From Arenibacter sp. F20364 (lineage in GTDB: Bacteria > Bacteroidota > Bacteroidia > Flavobacteriales > Flavobacteriaceae), in NCBI RefSeq assembly GCF_023015905.1, contig NZ_JALKBD010000004.1, positions 226,595 through 290,594 on the forward strand: a stretch of DNA of 64,000 nt. The letters run 5' to 3'. Shown here in pieces: positions 27,980 to 36,860 of the stretch (the first letter of the stretch is position 1; every line of letters starts with the position of its first letter). Both the position numbers and the translations under genes were made by a program. The notes under the pieces were generated by a model. It was not told where the DNA came from and ran no database searches. It saw nothing but the letters and a program-made list of their open reading frames with translations.

Positions 27980-28011
27980 CAAAGATATCAAAATCTAAGT
28001 TATTATTCCAA
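27980..28011 (-). promoter_or_regulatory. Promoter of the 57-residue membrane protein gene
   Basis: On the minus strand TATCTTTG (27980-27987) is an exact -7 box and TTG (28009-28011) lies 21 bases upstream. The ATG at 27952 is 28 bases downstream. Confidence 0.65.
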
Positions 28012-28117
28012 GAGCTATTTAAAATAATTTATAAACTACTTCTATTATTCCAAAGATAAATTCGCCCCATATAGCCCAACAAATCCAAAACTATGGGCAA
28101 GATGACTTCCCTTCTTT

Positions 28118-29290
28118 TCATTTCAAATTGTCCAATATAAAATCTAGGGTATTGTTCTTATTACAATTCTGCTTAAAGGCCATATTGGTATGTGTTAAAT
28201 TATTCGCCAAGCCCAAGTCCATAAAACGGTTTATAGTAGCCTCAGATTCCATGGTAACCTTTCCCGTTAACAAAGTATCCAACGACAACCCATTTTTATG
28301 TCGCTTGTAAATCTTTTTCAATCCACTTAAATACAGGCGGTCCTTAGTAAATCCGCCTCCCCTATGGACCCGCATAGTTATGGTAAAAGCTTTGTTTCTA
28401 TCAAGCTTGTACTGCCCGTGTAGCATGTCGAAGGTATCCGAAAAGCTGTAACCTTTGATCAAACTGTCCGAAGCCAAAACCCTGTAGGCCAACTCCTTTA
28501 ATCTTTTTAAGGTAAGGGCACCACTCATATATTCACTAAACACGGCCAAGCCCTCTTGGGTTTCCACATTTTTTGGAAAACCATTGGAAAAGACTTTTAG
28601 GGGTTGCAACATGCCGTTATAGGTAGTTACCAAATGCACCCCTATCTCATGATTGGCCAAAGTAAGCAGTTGGTTCCTGCTAAAAATGGTATTTTTCTTA
28701 ATTAGGAGAGATTGGGTATTATTGCTCACCATGGCATCTGCAGCAATACTATTGGAAAAGGAAATGTTCAAAGGAAAATTATATTGCTGTGCAAACTCTT
28801 CAAAATAAATCTTTGCATCCTCCGGGGTATATATTTTTTCCATGTCCTCCGTATCCGGTTCATCCGCCAAATGCAAAATAAACCTGGCATTTTGAACATC
28901 TTTTTCCGTGGGAGTGCCGTAAACCCTGAGTGAATTATAATAAAACTTTTTATTCTGACCAATAGTCTCTACGCATTGTATCATATTGGCATAGTAATAC
29001 ACCACATCCTGATAAAATTTTCTTATCTGTTCGTCCTTGATGCGCTCCAAGCGTTGCGAAAAGAACAAACGGTTCAATTTATAAGGGTCAAATTGTAATT
29101 TTTTATATTTAAATAAGGGTTCTTCCACGTACTTGGAGGAAAAGAATCGATGTTTTTCCTTCTCAATGTTCAATGGATTCAAATAGGTAAGTAATTCAAT
29201 CTTTTTTACCAACCTGTCCAGGTTGGCATCTATTGCCAATACATTGGGAAATTGTTGGATTATTTCCTTGCTCATTTCTCGTTTTAACAT
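28118..29290 (-). CDS. DUF1704/QEGLA-motif zinc metallopeptidase family protein
   Basis: About 390 residues. ANHEIGVHLVTTYNG carries the zinc motif HExxH, and NVETQEGLAVFSEYMSGAL holds the QEGLA motif with the likely third ligand Glu. Bacterial members are labelled flavohemoglobin expression-modulating proteins. Eukaryotic relatives with the same domain (KIAA0895L/MATCAP) are tubulin tyrosine carboxypeptidases, so a C-terminal peptidase role is a fair guess. The first ATG is at 29290, with a GTG just before it at 29293 and another ATG at 29275. The start abuts the broken symporter remnant. Confidence 0.85.
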   Translation of the reverse strand: MLKREMSKEIIQQFPNVLAIDANLDRLVKKIELLTYLNPLNIEKEKHRFFSSKYVEEPLFKYKKLQFDPYKLNRLFFSQRLERIKDEQIRKFYQDVVYYYANMIQCVETIGQNKKFYYNSLRVYGTPTEKDVQNARFILHLADEPDTEDMEKIYTPEDAKIYFEEFAQQYNFPLNISFSNSIAADAMVSNNTQSLLIKKNTIFSRNQLLTLANHEIGVHLVTTYNGMLQPLKVFSNGFPKNVETQEGLAVFSEYMSGALTLKRLKELAYRVLASDSLIKGYSFSDTFDMLHGQYKLDRNKAFTITMRVHRGGGFTKDRLYLSGLKKIYKRHKNGLSLDTLLTGKVTMESEATINRFMDLGLANNLTHTNMAFKQNCNKNNTLDFILDNLK

Positions 29291-29298
29291 CACAACAA

Positions 29299-29424
29299 CT
29301 ATTTCATGAACCTCTTTGAGGCTATAATTATTTTGCCCTCGGGCACACTTAACAACAAAAAACCAAAAAACAATCCGAAAAGTACCCCGATCAGGATTCG
29401 CCAGTGCAAGGCAAGTTTTTTCAT
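29299..29424 (-). pseudogene. N-terminal remnant of a dicarboxylate/amino acid:cation symporter
   Basis: A 41-codon frame with ATG at 29424 and TAG at 29299. Its start MKKLALHWRILIGVLFGLFF matches the start of the intact symporter next door (MRKLELHWQIILGMLGGVLF), sharing the pattern [RK]KLxLHWxI-x2-G-x-L-x-G. After about 25 residues it diverges and stops at FMK, directly before the DUF1704 gene. The simplest reading is a duplicated symporter that lost all but its first helix. A real 41-residue membrane peptide is the alternative. Confidence 0.5.
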
Positions 29425-29538
29425 AAGTCCAATTAAGATTGCGCTAAATTATGGGAACAATCAATTGAATTTACAAAGCATTGCAAATAATTATGGTAAT
29501 CTTAAAAAGGTCTTTTTTTTTTATGGAATAAGCAGAGG

Positions 29539-30846
29539 CTATTTTGATGGCTTGTAATGATCGCTCCACTCCTTTACCTTGGGCTCTCCTAGCTTATCCA
29601 CAGACTTTGCAACCATCATGGATACAGCAGCATCCCCGGTAACATTAACCACAGTTCTGCACATATCCAATGGTCTATCCACGGCAAAGATCAATGCCAA
29701 TCCAGCCTCAGGAATACCTGCCTGTGCCAAAACAATGACCAGCATTACCATACCCGCTCCTGGCACCGCGGCACTACCAATGGAAGCCAAGGTGGCCGTA
29801 ACTATAATTCCCAATTGGGCTCCAAAACTAAGATCCATACCAAAGGCCTGGGCAATAAATACTGCCGCAACGGCTTGATAAAGACTTGTCCCATCCATAT
29901 TTATAGTGGCACCAATGGGCAATACAAAACTGGTAACCTCTTCCTCTACCCCCAAATGTTCCTCTACCCTTTCCATGGTTACTGGAAGGGTAGCTGCACT
30001 TGAGCTGGTAGAAAATGCCAATAATTGAGCTGGGGAAATTCCGTTAATAAAAAAAGATGGCTTGCGTTTGGTATAGATCCATACAAATGAAATATATACA
30101 CCGATCATTAAAATCAGACCAATAAGCACACTTATGGCGTACCACCCCAAGGCTTGAAATAGGTCTAAACTGGGTGCTTCCACCACCAAGGCAGCCAACA
30201 GGGCAAACACACCGTAGGGTGCAGCCAGCATAATTAAATCTATTAACTTGAGAATTACTTCATTAAAGCCGTCGAAAAATTTCTTTACCGGATCAGCCTG
30301 TTCTGCCGGAATCAGAATCAATCCCACTCCGAAAAAAATAGCAAAAAATATGACCTGCAACATATTTCCATTATCACTCGCTGCGTTAAAAATATTGCTG
30401 GGAACCAAATCTTCCAAAGCCCGTAATGGCCCTGATTCCCTTTGTTCATTGGCCTGGGCTATTTTGGAATCGGCGTCTCCCTTGTAGTTCTCCACCAATT
30501 CGTTACGCGTATCCTCGCTAATGGAAGACCCGGGCTTTATTAAATTTACCATTGTAAGCCCTATGGAAACGGCTATTACTGTAGTTACAATATAAATTCC
30601 AATGGTCCTCCCCCCCATTTTGGAAAGTTTGGAAATATCCTTAAGATCGGAAACTCCCTTGATCAAGGAAGCCAATATTAAAGGAACGGCTATTAACTTT
30701 AAGGAATTAATAAAAATATTCCCAAAGGGTTTAATCCAATCGGAGACGATTTTCGGGCCCCAATCAAACTGAACCATGGCCAGAGCAAAAAGAACTCCGC
30801 CCAACATTCCCAATATAATCTGCCAATGCAATTCCAACTTCCTCAT
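29539..30846 (-). CDS. Dicarboxylate/amino acid:cation symporter (DAACS, GltP/DctA-like)
   Basis: 435 residues from ATG 30846, chosen by alignment to the remnant and family; an in-frame ATG at 30855 would add MVF. It has eight helices plus two re-entrant loops. Diagnostic are the Ser-rich hairpin AFSTSSSAATLPVT, PIGATINMDGTSLYQ (Na+ and substrate site) and DRPLDMCRTVVNVTGDAA. Members import C4-dicarboxylates or Glu/Asp with Na+ or H+. The DMCRTxxNVTGD form is frequent in amino acid-type members, but the substrate is not decided. Confidence 0.92.
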   Translation of the reverse strand: MRKLELHWQIILGMLGGVLFALAMVQFDWGPKIVSDWIKPFGNIFINSLKLIAVPLILASLIKGVSDLKDISKLSKMGGRTIGIYIVTTVIAVSIGLTMVNLIKPGSSISEDTRNELVENYKGDADSKIAQANEQRESGPLRALEDLVPSNIFNAASDNGNMLQVIFFAIFFGVGLILIPAEQADPVKKFFDGFNEVILKLIDLIMLAAPYGVFALLAALVVEAPSLDLFQALGWYAISVLIGLILMIGVYISFVWIYTKRKPSFFINGISPAQLLAFSTSSSAATLPVTMERVEEHLGVEEEVTSFVLPIGATINMDGTSLYQAVAAVFIAQAFGMDLSFGAQLGIIVTATLASIGSAAVPGAGMVMLVIVLAQAGIPEAGLALIFAVDRPLDMCRTVVNVTGDAAVSMMVAKSVDKLGEPKVKEWSDHYKPSK

Positions 30847-30940
30847 AAAAACCATGATTTAGATTGGAAAGATACTATTTTGCAGTACAAAGCACCAAAA
30901 AATATAGGGCTATAATTTTATAATTAATAGGGCTATTATT

Positions 30941-32005
30941 TTATAATTTAATAGTTCTGTTCAATAAAGTATAGTCGGCCATAACCAAAGCCGCCATAGC
31001 TTCCACTATTGGCACTGCCCTAGGCACTACACATGGGTCATGCCTGCCCTTGCCCTGGGTAGTTACCTTGTTCCCTTCCTTGTCTATGGTATCATAAGCC
31101 TGAATAACAGTAGCTACAGGCTTAAAGGCTATATTGAAGTAAATATCCATTCCGTTACTTATGCCTCCCTGAATACCGCCACTATGATTGGTTTTTGTAG
31201 AGCCATCACTATTAAATTGGTCATTGTGTGCACTTCCTTTCATCTTCACCCCTTCAAATCCACTACCATACTCAAAACCTTTAACGGCGTTAATGGAGAG
31301 CATGGCCTTCCCCAATTCTGCATGCAACTTATCAAAAACTGGTTCCCCCAAACCCACGGGTATATTTTGGATGACACAAGTAATTACCCCACCAATGGTA
31401 TCGCCTTCCTTTTTTATTTTTTTAATATACTCTTCCATTTTGGCAGCAGTGGCCGTATCCGGACATCGTACAGGGTTGGATTCTATAAGTGAAAAATCGA
31501 GTTCTTGGTAACTTTTGTTCAAGGATAGCTCACCCACTTGGGAAACGTAGGCGTTTATTTTCATGTCGCCCAAGAATTGTTTAGCAATAGCACCTGCCAC
31601 TACCCTACTCGCAGTTTCCCTGGCAGAGCTCCTTCCGCCACCACGATAGTCCCTAAAACCATATTTCTGATCGTAAACATAATCGGCATGCGAAGGTCTG
31701 TAAGAGTCCTTTATATGTGAATAATCATGTGATTTCTGATTGGTGTTGTGTATGGCGAACCCTATGGGTGTCCCGGTTGTCTTTCCCTCAAAAATTCCCG
31801 AAAAAAACTCAACGGTATCCGGTTCCTTACGTTGGGTTACGATGGCTGACTGACCAGGTTTACGTCTGTCCAAATCTTTCTGTATGGCCTCAAGATTCAA
31901 TTCTATTCCCGCCGGACAACCATCCAAAACACCGCCTATGGCAACACCGTGCGATTCTCCAAACGTAGATAATTTAAAAAGGTTTCCAAAAGTATTTCCT
32001 GCCAT
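30941..32005 (-). CDS. aroC: Chorismate synthase
   Basis: 354 residues. It makes chorismate from 5-enolpyruvylshikimate-3-phosphate, the last shikimate step, using reduced FMN. Conserved segments are [77 protein letters not shown] and [19 protein letters not shown]. It is a single-gene unit with a -7 box at 32066-32073. Confidence 0.97.
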   Translation of the reverse strand: MAGNTFGNLFKLSTFGESHGVAIGGVLDGCPAGIELNLEAIQKDLDRRKPGQSAIVTQRKEPDTVEFFSGIFEGKTTGTPIGFAIHNTNQKSHDYSHIKDSYRPSHADYVYDQKYGFRDYRGGGRSSARETASRVVAGAIAKQFLGDMKINAYVSQVGELSLNKSYQELDFSLIESNPVRCPDTATAAKMEEYIKKIKKEGDTIGGVITCVIQNIPVGLGEPVFDKLHAELGKAMLSINAVKGFEYGSGFEGVKMKGSAHNDQFNSDGSTKTNHSGGIQGGISNGMDIYFNIAFKPVATVIQAYDTIDKEGNKVTTQGKGRHDPCVVPRAVPIVEAMAALVMADYTLLNRTIKL

Positions 32006-32065
32006 GGTTGTAGTTAAAAATTGTGTTTATGAAATGGTTAAAAGAGTCATTTCAACTAAAAGATC

Positions 32066-32073
32066 CAAAGGTA
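32066..32073 (-). promoter_or_regulatory. -7 promoter box of aroC
   Basis: The minus strand reads TACCTTTG, an exact TAnnTTTG match, giving a leader of about 54 bases before the aroC ATG at 32005. Confidence 0.5.
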
Positions 32074-32234
32074 AATCTTAAAACAGAGATACGAAAATTG
32101 AAATCTTGCTTATTGCAAATAAAAACAGAATTGGGTCAACTTAATGTAAACTTAACTATTTCATTATTCTAATTTGATTTTGCCTTCACTTTTAGTTTAA
32201 ACGCAATACTTTAATTTGATAAAACTCCACTTCA

Positions 32235-33095
32235 GTGAAAAAGCGACAAATAGAATTAGTAGTCATTTCCGACATACATTTAGGAACTTTCGGATGCCAT
32301 GCCGACGAACTACTGGCCTATTTAAATAGTATAAACCCAAAAACCCTTGTTTTAAACGGAGATATAGTAGACATCTGGCAATTTAGTAAAAAGTATTTTC
32401 CGGCCACCCACCTAAAAGTGTTAAGAAAAATAATGGGGATGGCAACCAATGGTACCGAAGTGTATTACATTATAGGGAACCACGATGAAAGACTTCGAAG
32501 GTTTTGTGGTACGTGTTTGGGAAATATTCATTTCGTTGATACACTGTCCTTAGAATTGAATGGTAAAAAAGCTTGGTTCTTTCACGGTGATGTTTTTGAT
32601 ATTTCCATTCAAAATGCAAAATGGGTGGCCAAATTGGGAAGGCATGGTTATCATCTGTTGATATTTGGCAACAGAACTATTAATTGGATCTTGGGCAAAT
32701 TGGGTCGAGAGAAATATTCCTTGTCAAAAAGAATAAAGAATAGTGTAAAGGGAGCAGTTAAATTTATTCAAAATTTTGAATACACAGCCAAGGAGCTAGC
32801 CATAGATAGGAACTATGACTATGTTGTCTGTGGTCATATCCATCAACCAAAAAAGGAGATTTATGAAAGTGAACGCGGCACATGTACTTATCTAAATTCC
32901 GGGGATTGGGTAGAAAATCTTACAGCCCTTGAATACACCTTTAATCGCTGGAAAATATATAGGTATAGTGCGGATAAGCTCTCCCCCTTCTTTGCGGATG
33001 AAGAATTAAAAGGTATGGACATTCACGAATTGCTGGCTTCCACCTCCATCATTGTTCAGCCTCCAATAAAAACTTCAAAGAAAGCAAAGATTTAA
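32235..33095 (+). CDS. UDP-2,3-diacylglucosamine diphosphatase-like metallophosphoesterase (LpxH family)
   Basis: 286 residues, starting at GTG 32235. Calcineurin-fold motifs are in order: VISDIHLGTFG (DxH), VLNGDIVDIW (GDxxD), YYIIGNHDERL (GNHD), FHGDVFD and VCGHIHQPKK (GHxH). LpxH cleaves UDP-diacylglucosamine to lipid X in lipid A synthesis at the inner membrane. It is larger than E. coli LpxH (240 residues), as is common in Bacteroidota. No other lpx gene is adjacent, so substrate assignment rests on motif pattern. Confidence 0.8.
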   Translation: MKKRQIELVVISDIHLGTFGCHADELLAYLNSINPKTLVLNGDIVDIWQFSKKYFPATHLKVLRKIMGMATNGTEVYYIIGNHDERLRRFCGTCLGNIHFVDTLSLELNGKKAWFFHGDVFDISIQNAKWVAKLGRHGYHLLIFGNRTINWILGKLGREKYSLSKRIKNSVKGAVKFIQNFEYTAKELAIDRNYDYVVCGHIHQPKKEIYESERGTCTYLNSGDWVENLTALEYTFNRWKIYRYSADKLSPFFADEELKGMDIHELLASTSIIVQPPIKTSKKAKI

Positions 33096-33236
33096 GGGCA
33101 ATTCTTAGTATGATCTAAAAGCTAAAAAAAATCTGTGTTATGCTCTTGTTTCCATAAATCTACAAAAAAAAACCCGACCAATATCTCTTAAAAATATGGG
33201 ACAGGGCTAAGATTCTATCCATTAATTGAAACCAGA

Positions 33237-36137
33237 TTAGGCTATAAGTGCCTCCTTTAGAATAGATATAGGATGCAAGGCCTTCCTTTGGGTACCGTCA
33301 TAAATCTGATGTCTACAACTTGTTCCATTGGCAGCAATGATTACATCTTCAGCTGCCTTTCTAACTGCTGGGAACAACTTTAGTTCCCCCACCTGCATAC
33401 TTACCTCATAGTGCTCTTTTTCATAGCCAAAAGACCCAGCCATACCACAACAACCGGAACTAATGATGGAAACAGAGTAATTTTTTGGAAGGTTCAATAT
33501 ATCAAAGGTTACCTTTTGGTTTGAAATTGACTTTTGATGACAATGTGTATGGATCTTAACGGTCTTGGCTTCCTGTGTAAATAAATCGGATGTCAACGCC
33601 CCTGACTGAATCTCCTTGGCCAAAAATTCTTCTATTAAAAAAGAATTGTCGGCAACGGCATCCATTTTCTTTTTATCAAAACCAAAGCGTTTATATTCAT
33701 CCCTAAAGGTGAGTATGGCGGACGGCTCCAAACCTACAACGACAAGACCTTTGTCCGCAAGTTTCGAAAGCTTTTCCAGATTATTTGTGGCCAACTTTTT
33801 AGCCTGTTTTAAAAACCCTTTGGAAATATAAGTACGGCCACTCTCTGCGTAAAAAAGTTCTACCTCATAGCCAAGTCGCGTTAAGACTTCAATAGCATCC
33901 TTACCAAGATCAACATCCAAATAATTGGTAAATTCATCTATATACAAGACTATCTTTGATTTAGAACTAACGGACTGTTTCCTAGCTTTTTGAAGTTCCT
34001 TATCAAAATCTACTTTGTAAACTTTGGGTAAACTTCGTTGCTCGGCAACTCCGACCGACTTCTTAAGCAATCCGCCAAATATTTTGGAATCGTACATGGC
34101 ATTGGTAATACCTGCCATACTACTCCCCAATTTATTAAGTTGAGTATTATGGGCAAAAAGCTTCGCTCTGAGCGGATAGCCGTTCTCCTCTTGGTATTGA
34201 TATAAGAATTCCGCTTTTAAGGTAGCTACATCCACATTACTGGGACATTCACTGGAGCAGGCCTTGCAACTTAAACAAAGATCAAATACTTCCTTGAGCT
34301 CCTTATTGTTGAACTTATTGGTTTTATCGGAAGAAGTCAAAAATTCCCTTAAAGTATTGGCTCTACCACGAGTGGTATCCTTTTCGTTTTTGGTAGCATG
34401 ATAACTGGGACACATGGCCCCGGACACCAAATGGGTCTTTCTACAATCCCCGCTACCATTACATTTTTCGGCCGCTTTTAGAATACCTTCACTATCGGAA
34501 AAATCCATCAAGGTTTCAATTTCCGGTTCCGGCCTATCAATTTCATACCTTAGGGATTCATCCATAGGATAGGCATCCACAATTTTCCCTGGATTAAAAA
34601 TGTTGGAGGGATCAAAATAGCTTTTTATTCGTTTTAAGAGCTCATAATTCTTTTCCCCTATCATTAACGGAATAAACTCTGCCCGTACTATACCATCCCC
34701 ATGTTCCCCGCTAAAAGAGCCGTTATACTTTTTGGTCAGTTTGGCAACGTCCGTAGTAATGGCCCTGAACAAAGCTACATCCGTAGATTTCTTCAAATTT
34801 AAAATAGGTCTTAAATGGAGTTCCCCTGCCCCTGCATGTGCGTAGTAGACGGCGTCCTGTTTATAGTCCTTCATAATTTGGGAGAACTCACCAATAAAAT
34901 CCTTTAGGTCATCCAAGGCCACTGCCGTATCCTCTATACAGGCCACCGCTTTTCGGTCGCCCACAATGTTCCCCAAAAGTCCCAATCCGGCCTTTCTAAG
35001 TTCAATGGCCTTATTTACATCCCCATGCATGAGTATTGGGCTGGCATAGCTCAATCCAGACTTTTTAACGGTCTCCAGTAATTTTTGAATTTGAACATCC
35101 AAATCCTTTTCGGTATCGGATTTTACCTCCAACATCAATAAAGCTGCTGGATCACCTTCCACAAAGAATCGGTTCTCCAATTGGGTACGGTTGTTTTTGG
35201 TACAATCCAAAATTACCTTATCCATCATTTCACAGAGATGTAGATTGTGGCCCATTACAGGAGCTACATCCATTAAACAGTCCTCCAAGGTTTTGTAATG
35301 GGTTACTACCATGGCAGAAAGTTTGGGTGGCAACTCAGTCAATTGTAGTACTATTTCCGTAGTGAAAGCTAAAGTACCTTCACTTCCACTCAATAACTTA
35401 CATAAGTTTATGTCTTCGGAACTATCCCCAAAAATATTATTCTTTAGCAATTCATCCACAGCATAGCCTGTATTGCGCCTGTGAATTTGAGGTTTTGGAA
35501 ATTCTTTAACAATCTCTTCCTGTATTTCCTTGTTGCTCAATTCCTTATGAAGGCTACTATAAATTTCTCCTTCTAAACTATCCAAGGACATTTTTCCCAG
35601 AAATTCGTTCAGGGAAAGATCCCTGAATTCCACCTTGCTACCATCGGATAAATAAGTCTTTAGGGACACCACCTGATCACGGGTAACTCCGTATTGTATG
35701 GAAGTCGTTCCGGAAGAATTGTTACCGACCATGCCCCCAATCATACATCGATTGGAAGTGGAAGTGTTTGGTCCAAAAAATAGGCCATAAGATTGCAAAT
35801 GTAGGTTTAACTCGTCTCGGATAACTCCCGGCTGTACGGTTACCTGTTTCTTATCTACATCTACTGACAGAATCTTGGTGAAGTTTTTGGAGACATCCAC
35901 TACTATACCGTCCCCAACACATTGTCCGGCAAGGGAGGTTCCTGCCGTTCTAGGTATTAAGCCAATTTTATGTTCCCTTGCAAATAGAATTAGTTTTTTA
36001 ATATCCTCTTCCGTCTTGGGGTAGGCCACTGCCTGTGGCATTTTTCTATATACAGAAGCATCGGTGGCGTATAGGGTGGTCATTAATTTGTCCACAAACA
36101 AATCGCCTTCCAAATCACCTTTTAAATTATTTAGCAT
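33237..36137 (-). CDS. FAD-linked oxidase with Fe-S domain (D-lactate/D-2-hydroxy acid dehydrogenase, YdiJ-like)
   Basis: 966 residues from ATG 36137; a TTG four codons earlier is also in frame. The N-terminal half has the PCMH FAD-binding domain (LIPRTAGTSLAGQCVGDGIVVDVS, residues about 55-80; MIGGMVGNNSSGTTS) and FAD-oxidase C-terminal domain (YAHAGAGELHLRP, SGEHGDG). The C-terminal half has two Fe-S clusters (one at CNGSGDCRK...CPSY, one at CLSCKACSSECP) and a cysteine-rich CCG domain (SGCCGMAGSFGYE). It joins GlcD-like and GlcF-like functions in one chain and likely oxidises a D-2-hydroxy acid into the quinone pool. Confidence 0.9.
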   Translation of the reverse strand: MLNNLKGDLEGDLFVDKLMTTLYATDASVYRKMPQAVAYPKTEEDIKKLILFAREHKIGLIPRTAGTSLAGQCVGDGIVVDVSKNFTKILSVDVDKKQVTVQPGVIRDELNLHLQSYGLFFGPNTSTSNRCMIGGMVGNNSSGTTSIQYGVTRDQVVSLKTYLSDGSKVEFRDLSLNEFLGKMSLDSLEGEIYSSLHKELSNKEIQEEIVKEFPKPQIHRRNTGYAVDELLKNNIFGDSSEDINLCKLLSGSEGTLAFTTEIVLQLTELPPKLSAMVVTHYKTLEDCLMDVAPVMGHNLHLCEMMDKVILDCTKNNRTQLENRFFVEGDPAALLMLEVKSDTEKDLDVQIQKLLETVKKSGLSYASPILMHGDVNKAIELRKAGLGLLGNIVGDRKAVACIEDTAVALDDLKDFIGEFSQIMKDYKQDAVYYAHAGAGELHLRPILNLKKSTDVALFRAITTDVAKLTKKYNGSFSGEHGDGIVRAEFIPLMIGEKNYELLKRIKSYFDPSNIFNPGKIVDAYPMDESLRYEIDRPEPEIETLMDFSDSEGILKAAEKCNGSGDCRKTHLVSGAMCPSYHATKNEKDTTRGRANTLREFLTSSDKTNKFNNKELKEVFDLCLSCKACSSECPSNVDVATLKAEFLYQYQEENGYPLRAKLFAHNTQLNKLGSSMAGITNAMYDSKIFGGLLKKSVGVAEQRSLPKVYKVDFDKELQKARKQSVSSKSKIVLYIDEFTNYLDVDLGKDAIEVLTRLGYEVELFYAESGRTYISKGFLKQAKKLATNNLEKLSKLADKGLVVVGLEPSAILTFRDEYKRFGFDKKKMDAVADNSFLIEEFLAKEIQSGALTSDLFTQEAKTVKIHTHCHQKSISNQKVTFDILNLPKNYSVSIISSGCCGMAGSFGYEKEHYEVSMQVGELKLFPAVRKAAEDVIIAANGTSCRHQIYDGTQRKALHPISILKEALIA

Positions 36138-36240
36138 ATTTTTATCCAACTCAAAACAATTTTGGGCACTAAATTAAGTTTTATTGTTTCAGATTAATAA
36201 TGAATTTTTAATTTTTACATTAATTAACTTTAGAACCTTT

Positions 36241-36750
36241 ATGAAAATTTTAAAATTATTTACCCTATTCATGTTCTGCTCCTGGTTCTCTATGAACGCC
36301 CAGGAAATATCCGATAACGCCCTTGGTCTTCGCTTGGGGGACAGTGATGGTTTTGGTGCAGAAATTTCCTATCAAAAATCTTTGGACCGCGACAACAGAT
36401 TGGAATTCAATCTTGGATGGCGCGATAGCCGTTATTTCGATGCCTTTAAATTAACGGCGCTTTACCAATGGGTTAGGCCTTTGGACGGCAATTTTAATTG
36501 GTACTATGGCGCCGGTGGCGGACTGGGAAGTGTGGATTTTGCTTCTAGGCCAAATGGCAACGGCGGATACTATACTCCCGATGGAGGCCTGTTTGTATTG
36601 GCTGCCGGGGATATTGGTATTGAGTACAACTTCGACATTCCTTTACTAATTTCATTGGATTTTAGACCTGAAATTGGCATTGTGGGCTACAAAGACTTTT
36701 CTGATAATTTTGATTTTGATATCGCCTTGGGAATACGCTATCAGTTTTAA
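36241..36750 (+). CDS. Small outer-membrane beta-barrel-like protein
   Basis: 169 residues from ATG 36241, with signal peptide MKILKLFTLFMFCSWFSMNAQ. The mature part has alternating strands and Gly/aromatic-rich turns (LGLRLGDSDGFGAEISYQKSL, RLEFNLGWRDS, YQWVRPL) and ends in GIRYQF, a typical terminal beta-signal with aromatic last residue. Function unknown. The nearest promoter-like site is TAACTTTA, one base off consensus. Confidence 0.75.
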   Translation: MKILKLFTLFMFCSWFSMNAQEISDNALGLRLGDSDGFGAEISYQKSLDRDNRLEFNLGWRDSRYFDAFKLTALYQWVRPLDGNFNWYYGAGGGLGSVDFASRPNGNGGYYTPDGGLFVLAAGDIGIEYNFDIPLLISLDFRPEIGIVGYKDFSDNFDFDIALGIRYQF

Positions 36751-36778
36751 TGTAATTCCCTAATTACTATTTTATTGG

Positions 36779-36814
36779 GCCATGAATGTTCTTGTAGCAT
36801 TTATGGCTTTTTTT
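36779..36814 (+). terminator. Rho-independent terminator
   Basis: GCCATGAA (36779-36786) pairs with TTTATGGC (36800-36807) with one G-T wobble, followed by seven T. Confidence 0.75.
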
Positions 36815-36830
36815 ATTACTCATATATAAG

Positions 36831-36838
36831 TACATTTG
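36831..36838 (+). promoter_or_regulatory. -7 promoter box of the thioredoxin lipoprotein gene
   Basis: TACATTTG is an exact match 22 bases before the ATG at 36861. Confidence 0.6.
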
Positions 36839-36860
36839 CGGCAATCAAAAGAAAATAACA

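Noticed and set aside
29306..29557. 83-residue plus-strand open frame between DUF1704 and symporter genes
   Set aside because: It is antisense to the symporter remnant, low complexity, with no promoter or family resemblance.
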